Positions 17,361 to 26,542 of a stretch of 64,000 nucleotides of DNA are shown here, piece by piece. The translations under genes and the position numbers were made by a program. The notes under the pieces were generated by a model. It was not told the DNA's origin and did no database searches. It saw only the letters and a program-made list of their open reading frames with translations. Numbering within the stretch: the stretch's first letter is position 1; every line of letters starts with the position of its first letter. The stretch is taken from contig JAEZGH010000057.1 of NCBI GenBank assembly GCA_023417065.1, positions 124,001 through 188,000 on the forward strand, written 5' to 3'. This DNA is from Bacteroidota bacterium. GTDB lineage: Bacteria; Bacteroidota; Bacteroidia; Cytophagales; Cyclobacteriaceae.

Positions 17361-20135
17361 TTATAGCGTACGCTTAACCTCGCGCTGTTCGTAGCTCTCG
17401 ATTACGTCGCCCTCCTTGATATCATTAAATCCATCTATACCAATACCGCAATCAAAGCCTGATCTTACTTCCGATGCGTCGTCCTTGTGACGTTTCAGTG
17501 AACCAAGTTTGCCCTGGTAAGTAACAATACCATCTCTGATCAGGCGGATCGGATTGCTCCGTTTGATTGATCCGTCTGTCACCATACATCCGGCAATCGT
17601 TCCTACTTTGGAAATCTTGAACACCTCGCGAACTTCGGCATTACCCACAATCACTTCTTCCGTTTCCGGAGCAAGCATACCTTCCATCGCTGCCTTCACA
17701 TCATTGATAGCATCGTAAATGATTGAGTAAAGGCGGATTTCGATTTCTTCGTTTTCTGCAAGGCGTTTCGCCGCTGCTGACGGACGCACCTGGAAGCCTA
17801 CGATAACTGCATCTGACGCAGACGCAAGCAATACATCGGATTCGGAAATCTGACCTACGCCGCGATGGATAATTGCCACCTGGATTTCCTGCGTGGAAAG
17901 CTTGAGCAATGAATCGGAGAGTGCCTCAACCGAACCATCCACGTCACCTTTAACGATAACGTTAAGTTCTTTGAATGAACCGATGGCGAGTCGGCGTCCG
18001 ATTTCATCCAGCGTAATATGTTTCTTCGTGCGAATGCTCTGTTCACGGAGTAGCTGTCCACGTTTGGAAGCCAGCTCGCGTGCTTCGCGGTCGGTTTCCA
18101 TAACTGAAAACTTCTCACCTGCCTGAGGTGCTCCATCAAGGCCAAGCACTACTACCGGAGTCGACGGCCCCGCGGAGGTGACCTTCTTACCAGTATCGTC
18201 GAACATAGCTTTCACCCTGCCGTAGTGCGCGCCGGCGAGCATGATGTCGCCAATCTTCAGCGTTCCTGATTGCACCATCACCGTTGCCACGTAGCCGCGG
18301 CCTTTATCAAGAGATGCTTCAATCACGGAACCTACTGCATTCTTGTTAGGGTTTGCTTTCAGGTTGAGGATCTCTGCTTCGAGAAGTACTTTTTCCAACA
18401 GGTCATCGATACCGATCCCCGACTTCGCTGAAATTTCCTGGCTCTGATATTTACCACCCCATTCTTCAACGAGTACGTTGATTTTGGAAAGGGACTCGCG
18501 GATTTTGTCGGGGTTTGCAGAAGGCTTGTCAATCTTGTTGATAGCAATGACGATCGGAACGCCAGCCACCTGTGCGTGGTTGATGGCCTCTTTCGTCTGA
18601 GGCATTACATCGTCGTCGGCAGCGACTACGATGATCGCAATATCCGTGAGCTTGGCACCCCGTGCACGCATCGCCGTAAAGGCTTCGTGACCAGGTGTAT
18701 CAAGGAATGCAATTTTGTGACCGCTCTTGGTAACAACGTCGTAAGCACCGATGTGCTGAGTGATACCACCCGCTTCTTGTGCCGTTACTTTAGTGTTTCT
18801 GATGTAGTCAAGCAATGAGGTTTTTCCGTGATCAACGTGACCCATGATGGTGACGATAGGAGCACGTGGTACCAGATCCTCCTCGTCTTCCACCTCCTCC
18901 GCAGTTTCAATCTCATCTTCCGCAGAAGTGAATTGTACGTTGTATCCGAATTCGTCGGTGATAACAGTGATTGCTTCGGCGTCCAGACGCTGGTTGATCG
19001 ATACGAACATACCAAGGCTGAGACAGGTCGAGATCACCTCGTTTACTGAAACGTTCATCAGTGACGCCAGATCGTTGGCCGAAATGAATTCGGTTACCTT
19101 TAGTGTCTTTGAAGCTTCCTGGTCCTGGAGCATCTGCTGTTCCTGGGCCTCGGAAAATGCCTGACGTTTTTCACGGCGATACTTCGCTCCCGATGTTTTT
19201 TTCTGGCTTCCGCTCAGTTTTGCGAGGGTAGCACGGATCTGATCCTGGATTTCCTTTTCGGAAGGTTCTTCCTTCTGCGTCTTCGGAGCAAAAGGACCCT
19301 TGCCACGCTGCTGTTGGCTTCCGGGGCGCTGACCGGGTTGCGGCCGTTGTCCGGGGCCTGCACCGCGCTGACCGGGTTCGTTAGCCGAAGGAATCCGCTT
19401 ACGGGGACGTTTGCCCTTGTTGTCTTTGTTGAGATCGGATGACGCAACCGGAGCTTCTTTACGTTTGTCGACGGGAAGCTCGATTTTATCAACCACCTTC
19501 AAGCCCTTCAGTTTGTCGGCACGTGCCTTGATCAATTCCTGTTCAGGTTGAACAGGAGCTTCTTTCTCTACGGGAGGTGGTTCGACAGGTTTTACTTCTG
19601 CTACCGGTTCCGCCTTCTGAACCACCGGTTCCTCTTTGACAGGTTCCGGGATTTCAACTTCCTTCGGTTTCTCCTCCGGGACGACCGGTTTTACTTCCTC
19701 TGCTTTTGCAGGAGCTTTCTTTTCAAGATCGATTTTACCAAGAACTTTGATGCCCTCGAGTTTGGGCTTCTCGCGTTCTATTTTCTCGGGACGAGGTTCC
19801 TCTCGTGACGACGTCTTGAGGTCTTTGGATCCGATGTTCTTGATCATGATCCGCTCTTCGTCGTCGACCCGCTTTTTCGGTTGTTCTTTTTCTGTATCGA
19901 GAACGATATTGTCGGTGTGCTTCACGCCAATCGACAATCCGGAAGCTTCTAGCTTCTCCGTAGCAGAAGATGCAAACTCCTTCGACAAAATGGCGAATTG
20001 CTCAGGTGTAAGTTTAGCATTGGGGTTATTCTCAACCTCGAAACCTTTCTTCCCTAGGAAATCCAAAATGGTATTATGACCCACATTGAGCTTCCGTGCT
20101 GCCTGACTCAACCTGATCAACTTTTCTTCTGCCAT
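17361..20135 (-). CDS. infB: Translation initiation factor IF-2
   Basis: A 924-residue GTPase that brings fMet-tRNA to the ribosome. I start at 20135, where MAEEKLIRLSQAARKLNVG gives the IF2 N-terminal domain; the frame extends 22 codons further without likeness. A long charged linker rich in Lys, Glu and Pro (residues about 100-330) precedes the core. The GTPase has G1 GHVDHGKTSLL, G3 DTPGHEAF and G4 NKID. Domains III and IV follow, ending in IESYEQREVKRTL. It is the last gene of rimP-nusA-infB, with about 100 nt after nusA, and ends before a shared terminator. Length is in the usual range for Bacteroidota, which carry an extended linker. Confidence 0.97.
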   Translation of the reverse strand: MAEEKLIRLSQAARKLNVGHNTILDFLGKKGFEVENNPNAKLTPEQFAILSKEFASSATEKLEASGLSIGVKHTDNIVLDTEKEQPKKRVDDEERIMIKNIGSKDLKTSSREEPRPEKIEREKPKLEGIKVLGKIDLEKKAPAKAEEVKPVVPEEKPKEVEIPEPVKEEPVVQKAEPVAEVKPVEPPPVEKEAPVQPEQELIKARADKLKGLKVVDKIELPVDKRKEAPVASSDLNKDNKGKRPRKRIPSANEPGQRGAGPGQRPQPGQRPGSQQQRGKGPFAPKTQKEEPSEKEIQDQIRATLAKLSGSQKKTSGAKYRREKRQAFSEAQEQQMLQDQEASKTLKVTEFISANDLASLMNVSVNEVISTCLSLGMFVSINQRLDAEAITVITDEFGYNVQFTSAEDEIETAEEVEDEEDLVPRAPIVTIMGHVDHGKTSLLDYIRNTKVTAQEAGGITQHIGAYDVVTKSGHKIAFLDTPGHEAFTAMRARGAKLTDIAIIVVAADDDVMPQTKEAINHAQVAGVPIVIAINKIDKPSANPDKIRESLSKINVLVEEWGGKYQSQEISAKSGIGIDDLLEKVLLEAEILNLKANPNKNAVGSVIEASLDKGRGYVATVMVQSGTLKIGDIMLAGAHYGRVKAMFDDTGKKVTSAGPSTPVVVLGLDGAPQAGEKFSVMETDREARELASKRGQLLREQSIRTKKHITLDEIGRRLAIGSFKELNVIVKGDVDGSVEALSDSLLKLSTQEIQVAIIHRGVGQISESDVLLASASDAVIVGFQVRPSAAAKRLAENEEIEIRLYSIIYDAINDVKAAMEGMLAPETEEVIVGNAEVREVFKISKVGTIAGCMVTDGSIKRSNPIRLIRDGIVTYQGKLGSLKRHKDDASEVRSGFDCGIGIDGFNDIKEGDVIESYEQREVKRTL

Positions 20136-20236
20136 ATTCAAATATGCCTGTTTTTTAATGACTTTAAAACCCTTATCGCTTTGCCAGCGAAAATTAACCA
20201 ATTAAAGACAGGTCAGGTTCGCACCTGTCTCAACTT

Positions 20237-21481
20237 TTATTCGAACTCTTTGCGAAGAATATGGAGGACGTTCTCAACGGTTTCCTCTTCGAGGTCCGTG
20301 CGGCGTACCAGTTCATCGCGACTTAGGGCGAGGACACTCTTCGCAGTATCCAGCCCGATCCGGTTGAGTTCATCAATCACCCAACCTTCGATTTCATCGG
20401 AGAATTCGTGCAGGTCAACATCTTCCTCCTCCTGACCTTCTGCCAGTTCACGGAATACGTCAATTTCATAACCCACCAATCGGCTGGCGAGCTTAATGTT
20501 AAGGCCGCCTTTTCCAATCGCCAGCGACACCTGATCGGGTTTCAGGTAAACTGAAACGCGTCCATTATCCTTATCGATCTTAATTGAGCTGATTTTTGCA
20601 GGACTCAATGCGCGCTGGATGTACAACTCGAGGTTCTCGGTGTAATTGATGACGTCGATGTTTTCGTTCTGGAGCTCCCGCACAATGGCGTGGATCCTGG
20701 ATCCCTTCATGCCGACGCACGCTCCTACCGGATCGATTCTGTCATCGTATGATTCAACCGCTACCTTGGCGCGCTCGCCGGGCTCGCGCACGACTTTCTT
20801 AATGGTGATCAAGCCATCGTAAACTTCGGGAACTTCCTGCTCAAACAGACGCTCAAGGAATACCGGCGACGTACGCGATAAGATGATTTTCGGGTTGCCG
20901 TTCACCATTTCGACCTTGTGAACGATGGCACGGACATTCTCGCCTTTACGATAACGGTCTTTGGGTATCTGTTCGTTCCGCGGAATCGAAATTTCATTGC
21001 CCTCGCCATCAATCAAGAGAACTTCCTTGCTTAACAGCTGATATACTTCTCCTGAAATAATTTCACCTACCAGGTCTTTATACTTCTGGAACAGGATGTC
21101 CTTTTCAAGATCCTTCACCTTCTGAATGAGCGTCTGGCGGGCTGTTGTTACCGCGCGACGACCAAAATCTTCAATGTAAACCTGCTCCGACACTTCTTCG
21201 CCAACTTCAAAATCAGGCTCAATTTTCCTTGCTTCAGAAAGACTGATTTTGTCGAAATCCCAGATATCCTCAGAGTCGTCGTCTACGATCTCTCTGAAGC
21301 GATAGATTTCAAGATCGCCTTTGTCAGCATTGATAATGATGTCAAAGTTTTCGTCTGACTCATACTTCTTACGAATCATGTTCCGGAATACATCTTCCAG
21401 AATGCGAATCATTGTTGGACGATCAATGTTCTTTTGCTTCGCAAACTCAGCAAATGATGAAATTAATTCATGTGCATCCAT
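20237..21481 (-). CDS. nusA: Transcription termination/antitermination factor NusA
   Basis: A 414-residue NusA. The N-terminal RNA-polymerase-binding domain is followed by an S1 domain (GEIISGEVYQLLSKEVLLID) and KH domains (DPVGACVGMKGSRIHAIVRE and LAIGKGGLNIKLASRL). The C-terminal part (residues about 350-414) is a helix-hairpin-helix-like repeat (LNRIGLDTAKSVLALSRDEL). It binds RNA polymerase and modulates pausing, termination and antitermination. It begins 9 nt after the rimP stop, so the pair is tightly coupled, and infB follows. The order matches the widely conserved rimP-nusA-infB operon. Confidence 0.97.
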   Translation of the reverse strand: MDAHELISSFAEFAKQKNIDRPTMIRILEDVFRNMIRKKYESDENFDIIINADKGDLEIYRFREIVDDDSEDIWDFDKISLSEARKIEPDFEVGEEVSEQVYIEDFGRRAVTTARQTLIQKVKDLEKDILFQKYKDLVGEIISGEVYQLLSKEVLLIDGEGNEISIPRNEQIPKDRYRKGENVRAIVHKVEMVNGNPKIILSRTSPVFLERLFEQEVPEVYDGLITIKKVVREPGERAKVAVESYDDRIDPVGACVGMKGSRIHAIVRELQNENIDVINYTENLELYIQRALSPAKISSIKIDKDNGRVSVYLKPDQVSLAIGKGGLNIKLASRLVGYEIDVFRELAEGQEEEDVDLHEFSDEIEGWVIDELNRIGLDTAKSVLALSRDELVRRTDLEEETVENVLHILRKEFE

Positions 21482-21490
21482 TGGATATGT

Positions 21491-21958
21491 CTATTTAAAG
21501 CTTACTAACACGAACGCCTTTTCGATCTCATCGAATCGGATCTCGTGGTTTTTGATCTCTTTCTTCTTTCCTGTGCCCGTTTCCACCGACAACCGGATTC
21601 CATCTTCCATCAGCTCGTCGAGCTTTCCTTCCAAAACGGTTTCACGAAGCTTGACCTTCAGTTTCCGCCCTACATGTCTGCGGTACTGACGAGTCATTTT
21701 CAATGGCTGATCAACGCCTGGAGTGGATACCTCCAGCATATAACTTTCGTCGCCCAACACGGGGGTTTCTTCTAGGCGTTTGCCCAGCGCACGACTGATT
21801 TCTGCACAATCGTCGATGGTCACCCCGCTGTCGCCGTCAACAATGACCAACACCTTTTTAGGGCCTTTCCTGGCCGAAACAACTACATCAACAATAAAAT
21901 GCTGGCTGTCTGTCAGGCTCTCCTCTGCAAATCGTTTGATATCGTCCTCGGCGCTCAT
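21491..21958 (-). CDS. rimP: Ribosome maturation factor RimP
   Basis: A 155-residue RimP, needed for 30S subunit maturation. Motifs seen: VIVDGDSGVTIDDCAEISRA and YMLEVSTPGVDQPLKM, which are the family's conserved blocks, followed by a C-terminal SH3-like domain. It is the first gene of rimP-nusA-infB. A promoter at 22029-22058 and a hairpin at 21981-22003 lie between it and rmlA, so the operon is independent of the sugar genes upstream. Confidence 0.96.
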   Translation of the reverse strand: MSAEDDIKRFAEESLTDSQHFIVDVVVSARKGPKKVLVIVDGDSGVTIDDCAEISRALGKRLEETPVLGDESYMLEVSTPGVDQPLKMTRQYRRHVGRKLKVKLRETVLEGKLDELMEDGIRLSVETGTGKKKEIKNHEIRFDEIEKAFVLVSFK

Positions 21959-21980
21959 TTCGAAAAATCTCTATAAACAA

Positions 21981-22003
21981 AGAGGGGACTGTCGGTCCCC
22001 TCT
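21981..22003 (-). promoter_or_regulatory. Hairpin in the rimP leader, possible attenuator
   Basis: On the minus strand AGAGGGGAC and GTCCCCTCT form a perfect 9-bp stem with a 5-nt loop, followed by TTGTTTATAG. It starts about 20 nt after the predicted transcript start and ends 22 nt before the rimP ATG. It could terminate read-through from the rml genes or act as an attenuator of the operon that encodes NusA. Confidence 0.8.
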
Positions 22004-22028
22004 AAAATTAAATTTCAGAAACTTGTTG

Positions 22029-22058
22029 CAAAAGTAGTCAATTTTGGAAGACTACAAA
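22029..22058 (-). promoter_or_regulatory. Promoter of rimP-nusA-infB
   Basis: On the minus strand TTTG (22058-22055) is followed after 18 nt by TACTTTTG (22036-22029), a perfect -7 element. The predicted transcript begins near 22023, giving a leader of about 65 nt that contains the hairpin. Confidence 0.75.
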
Positions 22059-22106
22059 GCACCCGCCCAAAAACAAGGAGGCTGGCTGCTTAAAATTTTC
22101 GGCCTC

Positions 22107-22973
22107 TCAGATGTACTCCGGCAAATTTCTCAGGTAAACGCCATACCCACTTTTCTCAAGAGGCTTGGCAATCTCAAGCAGTTGATCCTTGTCTATGAAA
22201 CCACTGCGGTAAGCCACTTCCTCTATACAGCCAATCTTCAGCCCTTGCCGTTGTTCTATCGTTTGAACAAAATTAGCTGCCTGCATAAGGGAATCGAACG
22301 TACCGGTGTCAAGCCATGCCGTGCCGCGACTCATCGGTGCAACCTGAAGCTTGCCACGCTTTAAGTATACGTTGTTTACATCTGTGATCTCCAGTTCACC
22401 ACGTGGACTAGGTTTCAGTGCTTTCGCGATCGACACGACCTCGTTGTCGTAAAAATAAAGTCCGGGAACGGCGTAATTGGATTTTGGCTTCTCCGGTTTT
22501 TCTTCAATTGAGATCACGCGCTTATGCTCATCAAATTCCACAACACCATAGCGCTCCGGATCTGTAACGTGGTACGCAAACACCACACCACCATCCGGTT
22601 CAACATTGCTCCTGAGTAATTTTCTCATCCCGGAACCATAAAAAATGTTGTCTCCCAATATCAGAGCAACCTTGTCGTTGCCAATGAATTTTTCTCCGAT
22701 AATGAACGCCTGCGCAAGACCTTCGGGCCGGGGCTGAACCTCATAGGAAAATGAACACCCGAGTCGCTTACCGTCCCCCAGGAGTTTTTCAAACATCGGA
22801 AGGTCGTGAGGGGTTGAAATGATAAGAATGTCGCGGATCCCTGCCATCATCAGAACTGACAACGGGTAATAGATCATTGGCTTATCATACAAAGGCATCA
22901 ATTGTTTACTGACGGCCAATGTCAATGGATACAGGCGCGTTCCCGAGCCTCCGGCTAGAATAATTCCTTTCAT
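22107..22973 (-). CDS. rmlA: Glucose-1-phosphate thymidylyltransferase
   Basis: A 288-residue RmlA. It makes dTDP-glucose from glucose-1-phosphate and dTTP. The nucleotide-binding signature is GIILAGGSGTRLYPLTLAVS followed by KQLMPLYDKPMIYYPLS; LILGDNIFYGSG and PGLYFYDNEVV are also typical. It is the last gene of ugd-uxs-rmlB-rmlA, 19 nt after rmlB. A weak hairpin overlaps its stop. The dTDP-rhamnose genes rmlC and rmlD are not beside it, so the product may feed other deoxysugars or the rest may lie elsewhere. Confidence 0.97.
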   Translation of the reverse strand: MKGIILAGGSGTRLYPLTLAVSKQLMPLYDKPMIYYPLSVLMMAGIRDILIISTPHDLPMFEKLLGDGKRLGCSFSYEVQPRPEGLAQAFIIGEKFIGNDKVALILGDNIFYGSGMRKLLRSNVEPDGGVVFAYHVTDPERYGVVEFDEHKRVISIEEKPEKPKSNYAVPGLYFYDNEVVSIAKALKPSPRGELEITDVNNVYLKRGKLQVAPMSRGTAWLDTGTFDSLMQAANFVQTIEQRQGLKIGCIEEVAYRSGFIDKDQLLEIAKPLEKSGYGVYLRNLPEYI

Positions 22974-22992
22974 GCGTCGTGAAGCAATTGCG

Positions 22993-24048
22993 TTATCTGT
23001 CCTGATACATCTTCTGGTAATACGTCAGGTATGCACCAGAAGTAACATTTTTAAGCCAGTCCTGATTGGCGAGATACCAATCTATCGTCTTTTCAATGCC
23101 GACTTCGAATGAAACCTCAGGACGCCATCCGGTTTCGGCAATGACTTTGGAAGGATCAATAGCATATCGGAGATCATGGCCCGGACGATCCTTCACATAG
23201 GTGATCAGCTTCGCCGATGTGCCCTCCTCACGGCCAAGCTTCTTGTCCATGATATGGCAAACCAGGTTAACGAGGTCAATGTTCTTCCACTCATTATTGC
23301 CTCCAATATTATACACCTCCCCGGCAACTCCTTTGTGGAATATGGCGTCGATCGCGCGGGCATGATCTTCCACATAAAGCCAGTCGCGGATGTTTTCACC
23401 AGAGCCGTAAACAGGAAGCGGCTTGTTGTTGATGATATTGTTTATCATCAGCGGAATAAGCTTCTCCGGGAAATGATATGGTCCGTAGTTGTTTGAGCAA
23501 CGGCTGATGAGGGTAGGGAGCTTATGGCTATTGAAGAACGCCTGGACGAAATGATCACTGCTCGCCTTTGATGCTGAGTACGGCGACTTTGGATCAATTG
23601 GGGTCGTTTCGGTGAAATAGGTTCCGTGTTCCGCCGACCCGTACACTTCATCCGTGGAGATGTGATAGAAAGTCTTTCCTTCGAAACTGTCCTTCCATGC
23701 GGCCTGAGCGGCTACAAGGAGGTTGAGCGTTCCAATTACATTCGTCTGAGCAAACTCTGCCGGATTATGCAACGATCGGTCTACATGCGATTCTGCGGCA
23801 AGGTGGATTACACCATCGATCTCGTGCTTCTTGAAAACTTCGTAAAGAAATTCGACATTGAGGATATCACCTTTCTCAAACGAGTAGTTTCCTTTCCCTT
23901 CGACATCCTTAAGATTCTCAAGGTTTCCGGCGTAGGTTAGTTTGTCGAGGTTGACAATCTTGTACGATGGGTACTTGTTCGCAAAGAGCCTGACGACGTG
24001 TGAGCCAATAAACCCCGCTCCGCCTGTTATGAGAATTTTCCTGGTCAT
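22993..24048 (-). CDS. rmlB: dTDP-glucose 4,6-dehydratase
   Basis: A 351-residue extended short-chain dehydrogenase. The NAD-binding motif is TGGAGFIGSHV, the catalytic triad lies in STDEVYGS and YSASKASSDH, and SRCSNNYGPYHFPEKLIP is the RmlB signature. It converts dTDP-glucose to dTDP-4-keto-6-deoxyglucose, the branch point for rhamnose and other deoxysugars of surface polysaccharides. It follows uxs by 9 nt and precedes rmlA by 19 nt. Confidence 0.97.
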   Translation of the reverse strand: MTRKILITGGAGFIGSHVVRLFANKYPSYKIVNLDKLTYAGNLENLKDVEGKGNYSFEKGDILNVEFLYEVFKKHEIDGVIHLAAESHVDRSLHNPAEFAQTNVIGTLNLLVAAQAAWKDSFEGKTFYHISTDEVYGSAEHGTYFTETTPIDPKSPYSASKASSDHFVQAFFNSHKLPTLISRCSNNYGPYHFPEKLIPLMINNIINNKPLPVYGSGENIRDWLYVEDHARAIDAIFHKGVAGEVYNIGGNNEWKNIDLVNLVCHIMDKKLGREEGTSAKLITYVKDRPGHDLRYAIDPSKVIAETGWRPEVSFEVGIEKTIDWYLANQDWLKNVTSGAYLTYYQKMYQDR

Positions 24049-24057
24049 GAGATAATC

Positions 24058-25047
24058 TTAACGAATGTACTTGTCGAAGCTCTTGTGGTCCCGTTCAAAC
24101 AAGTCTTCTTTCGGAAGGGATTTGAAATACTCATAAGTGATTTTCAATCCTTCCGAACGCGGTACGCGGGCTTCCCAGCCCAGAATTTCTTTCGCTTTCG
24201 TGATGTCCGGCTGGCGTTGCTTCGGATCGTCCTGCGGAAGCGGGTGATAAACAATCTTTTGTTTGGTACCTGTGAGCTTCACAATTTCTTCGGCAAAATC
24301 ACGGATGGAAATCTCATCCGGATTGCCAATGTTCATCGGCAAGTGATAGTCGGACATCAGCAATCGGTAAATTCCTTCCACCTGATCGTCGACGTAGCAG
24401 AACGAACGGGTCTGCGAGCCATCACCAAAAATAGTCAGGTCTTCGCCACGCAGGGCCTGACCGATAAAAGCCGGAAGCACTCTTCCATCGTTGAGTCGCA
24501 TCCGGGGTCCGTAGGTATTAAAGATCCTGACAATCCGTGTATCCAGGCCGTGGTAAGTGTGGTAAGCCATGGTGATCGCCTCCTGGAATCGCTTAGCCTC
24601 ATCGTATACACCTCGTGGCCCGATTGGATTGACGTTGCCGAAGTATTCTTCCTTTTGGGGATGTACGAGCGGGTCGCCGTAAACTTCTGACGTAGATGCC
24701 ACAAGAATCCGCGCCCGTTTCGCACGTGCGAGCCCGAGCAGGTTGTGCGTACCCAACGATCCTACTTTCAGCGTTTGGATCGGAATTTTCAAATAATCAA
24801 TAGGACTTGCCGGCGAGGCAAAATGAAGGATGTAATCCAATTGCCCTGGTACGTGCACGAAGGTAGAAACGTCGTGTTCGTAAAACTCAAAATTGCCGTC
24901 CTTGAAAAGGTGCTCTATGTTACGCAAATCTCCGGTTATCAGGTTATCCATGACAACCACTTTAAACCCTTCCTTAAGGAACCGGTCAGCGAGGTGGGAA
25001 CCCAAAAAGCCGGCTCCCCCCGTGATGAGCACTCTTTTTTTACCCAT
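24058..25047 (-). CDS. uxs: UDP-glucuronate decarboxylase (UDP-xylose synthase)
   Basis: A 329-residue extended short-chain dehydrogenase. RVLITGGAGFLGSHLADRFL binds NAD; HFASPASPIDYLKIPIQTLK is the decarboxylase signature, followed by STSEVYGDP, PRGVYDEAKR with catalytic Tyr and Lys, and NTYGPRMRLNDGRV. It turns UDP-glucuronate into UDP-xylose. The substrate comes from the gene upstream (ugd); the two frames overlap by 8 nt, so translation is probably coupled. Xylose-containing surface polysaccharide is the likely use. Confidence 0.93.
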   Translation of the reverse strand: MGKKRVLITGGAGFLGSHLADRFLKEGFKVVVMDNLITGDLRNIEHLFKDGNFEFYEHDVSTFVHVPGQLDYILHFASPASPIDYLKIPIQTLKVGSLGTHNLLGLARAKRARILVASTSEVYGDPLVHPQKEEYFGNVNPIGPRGVYDEAKRFQEAITMAYHTYHGLDTRIVRIFNTYGPRMRLNDGRVLPAFIGQALRGEDLTIFGDGSQTRSFCYVDDQVEGIYRLLMSDYHLPMNIGNPDEISIRDFAEEIVKLTGTKQKIVYHPLPQDDPKQRQPDITKAKEILGWEARVPRSEGLKITYEYFKSLPKEDLFERDHKSFDKYIR

Positions 25048-26353
25048 TGATTGCCTCCCTTCCGATGCTATAGTATGCGAAACCGAGTTCTTTCATGGCA
25101 TCCAGATCATAAAGGTTCCGGCCATCGAAAATTACCTTTCCTTTAAGGATCGATCCGAGTTTTTCGAAATCAGGTGTACGGAATTCCGGCCATTCTGTGG
25201 CAATGAAGATGGCATCCGCATTCTCAGCAGCTTCATAAGGCGTTGCGCAGAATTGAATCTTGTCGCCAAGGATTTGCTTGACATTCTCCATTGATTCAGG
25301 ATCGTGAGCCTTAACTGTTGCGCCCTCTTTTAAAAGCTCTTCGATATTATAAAGTGAGGGTGCTTCGCGAATATCGTCCGTATGCGGCTTAAACGACAAT
25401 CCCCACATGGCGATTGTTTTTCCTTTCAGGTCGCCTTTAAAGAATTCCTTGATGCGAGGGATAAGTTTGGTTTTCTGTGTAGCGTTAACATCCATTACTG
25501 CTTTCAGAATCTTGAAGTCGTAGTCAGCATCAGCAGCAGATTTCGCCAGCGCCTGAACATCTTTCGGGAAGCAGCTTCCGCCGTAGCCAATGCCCGGGAA
25601 AAGGAAGCGTTTGCCAATCCGGCTGTCGGTCCCTACACCTTTCCGAACCGAGTCGACGTCTGCACCTAATAATTCACACAGGTTGGCGATTTCGTTCATG
25701 AAGGAGATTTTTGTTGCCAGAAACGAGTTTGCTGCGTATTTGGTCAACTCAGCAGAGCGTTCATCCATGAAGACGAGCGGATTTCCCTGACGCACAAACG
25801 GGCCGTACAGCGCTTCCATCACCTTTCTGGCACGGGAAGAAGTTGTTCCAATCACCACGCGCTCGGGTTTCATGAAGTCTTCGACGGCCACACCTTCGCG
25901 GAGGAACTCGGGGTTGGATACAACGTCGAAATCGACCTTTGCACCCTTCGCAATGCATTCTCTCACCTTATCGGCTGTTCCGACTGGCACGGTGCTTTTA
26001 TCGACAATTATTGTATATTCCTTAAGTAAAGGCCCCAGATCGTTCGCAACTTTAAGGATATACTTGAGGTCGGCTGATCCGTCTTCGCCGGGAGGGGTTG
26101 GAAGTGCCAAAAAGATGATTTTCGCGTCCTTGATCCCTTCTTCGAGGTTTGTAGTGAAGAAAAGGCGCTTCTGCTTGATGTTTCTTTCGAACAACTGCTC
26201 CAGACCAGGTTCGTAAATTGTAACTTTCCCGGACTGAAGCTTGTTTACCTTAGCCTGGTCAATATCGATACAGGTTACGGTATTCCCCGTTTCGGAAAAA
26301 CAAGTACCGGTCACTAGACCAACGTAGCCGGTGCCAACCACAGCAATTTTCAT
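25040..26353 (-). CDS. ugd: UDP-glucose 6-dehydrogenase
   Basis: A 437-residue enzyme that oxidises UDP-glucose to UDP-glucuronate. KIAVVGTGYVGLVTGTCFSE is the NAD-binding site, PTPPGEDGSADLKYI and STVPVGTADKV follow, and the catalytic Cys is in GIGYGGSCFPKDVQAL. KTIAMWGLSFKPHTDDIREA is the C-terminal domain. It is the first gene of the nucleotide-sugar operon and overlaps uxs by 8 nt. A weak -7-like element (TATTTTCG) lies in the 189-nt divergent region before it. Confidence 0.97.
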   Translation of the reverse strand: MKIAVVGTGYVGLVTGTCFSETGNTVTCIDIDQAKVNKLQSGKVTIYEPGLEQLFERNIKQKRLFFTTNLEEGIKDAKIIFLALPTPPGEDGSADLKYILKVANDLGPLLKEYTIIVDKSTVPVGTADKVRECIAKGAKVDFDVVSNPEFLREGVAVEDFMKPERVVIGTTSSRARKVMEALYGPFVRQGNPLVFMDERSAELTKYAANSFLATKISFMNEIANLCELLGADVDSVRKGVGTDSRIGKRFLFPGIGYGGSCFPKDVQALAKSAADADYDFKILKAVMDVNATQKTKLIPRIKEFFKGDLKGKTIAMWGLSFKPHTDDIREAPSLYNIEELLKEGATVKAHDPESMENVKQILGDKIQFCATPYEAAENADAIFIATEWPEFRTPDFEKLGSILKGKVIFDGRNLYDLDAMKELGFAYYSIGREAING

Positions 26354-26469
26354 GAGTTGAAATGATATTTTAAGTTGTTAATGTTAAGAAGAAAGTGCGA
26401 AAATAAGGATTTGTGGCATACCGGTTATAGGTTCGATAAGATTCTGAACGGAAAATAACCCAACGAATG

Positions 26470-26500
26470 TTAGTTAATACTCCCATAGTTCCTACCTTCG
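26470..26500 (+). promoter_or_regulatory. Weak promoter candidate for the acyl-CoA dehydrogenase gene
   Basis: TTAG at 26470-26473 and TACCTTCG at 26493-26500 are 19 nt apart; each differs by one base from TTTG and TAnnTTTG. The ATG lies 42 nt downstream. Confidence 0.4.
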
Positions 26501-26542
26501 TCATTTTAAAGTTGTAAATTCATTCGCCCTAAAGTTACCAAT

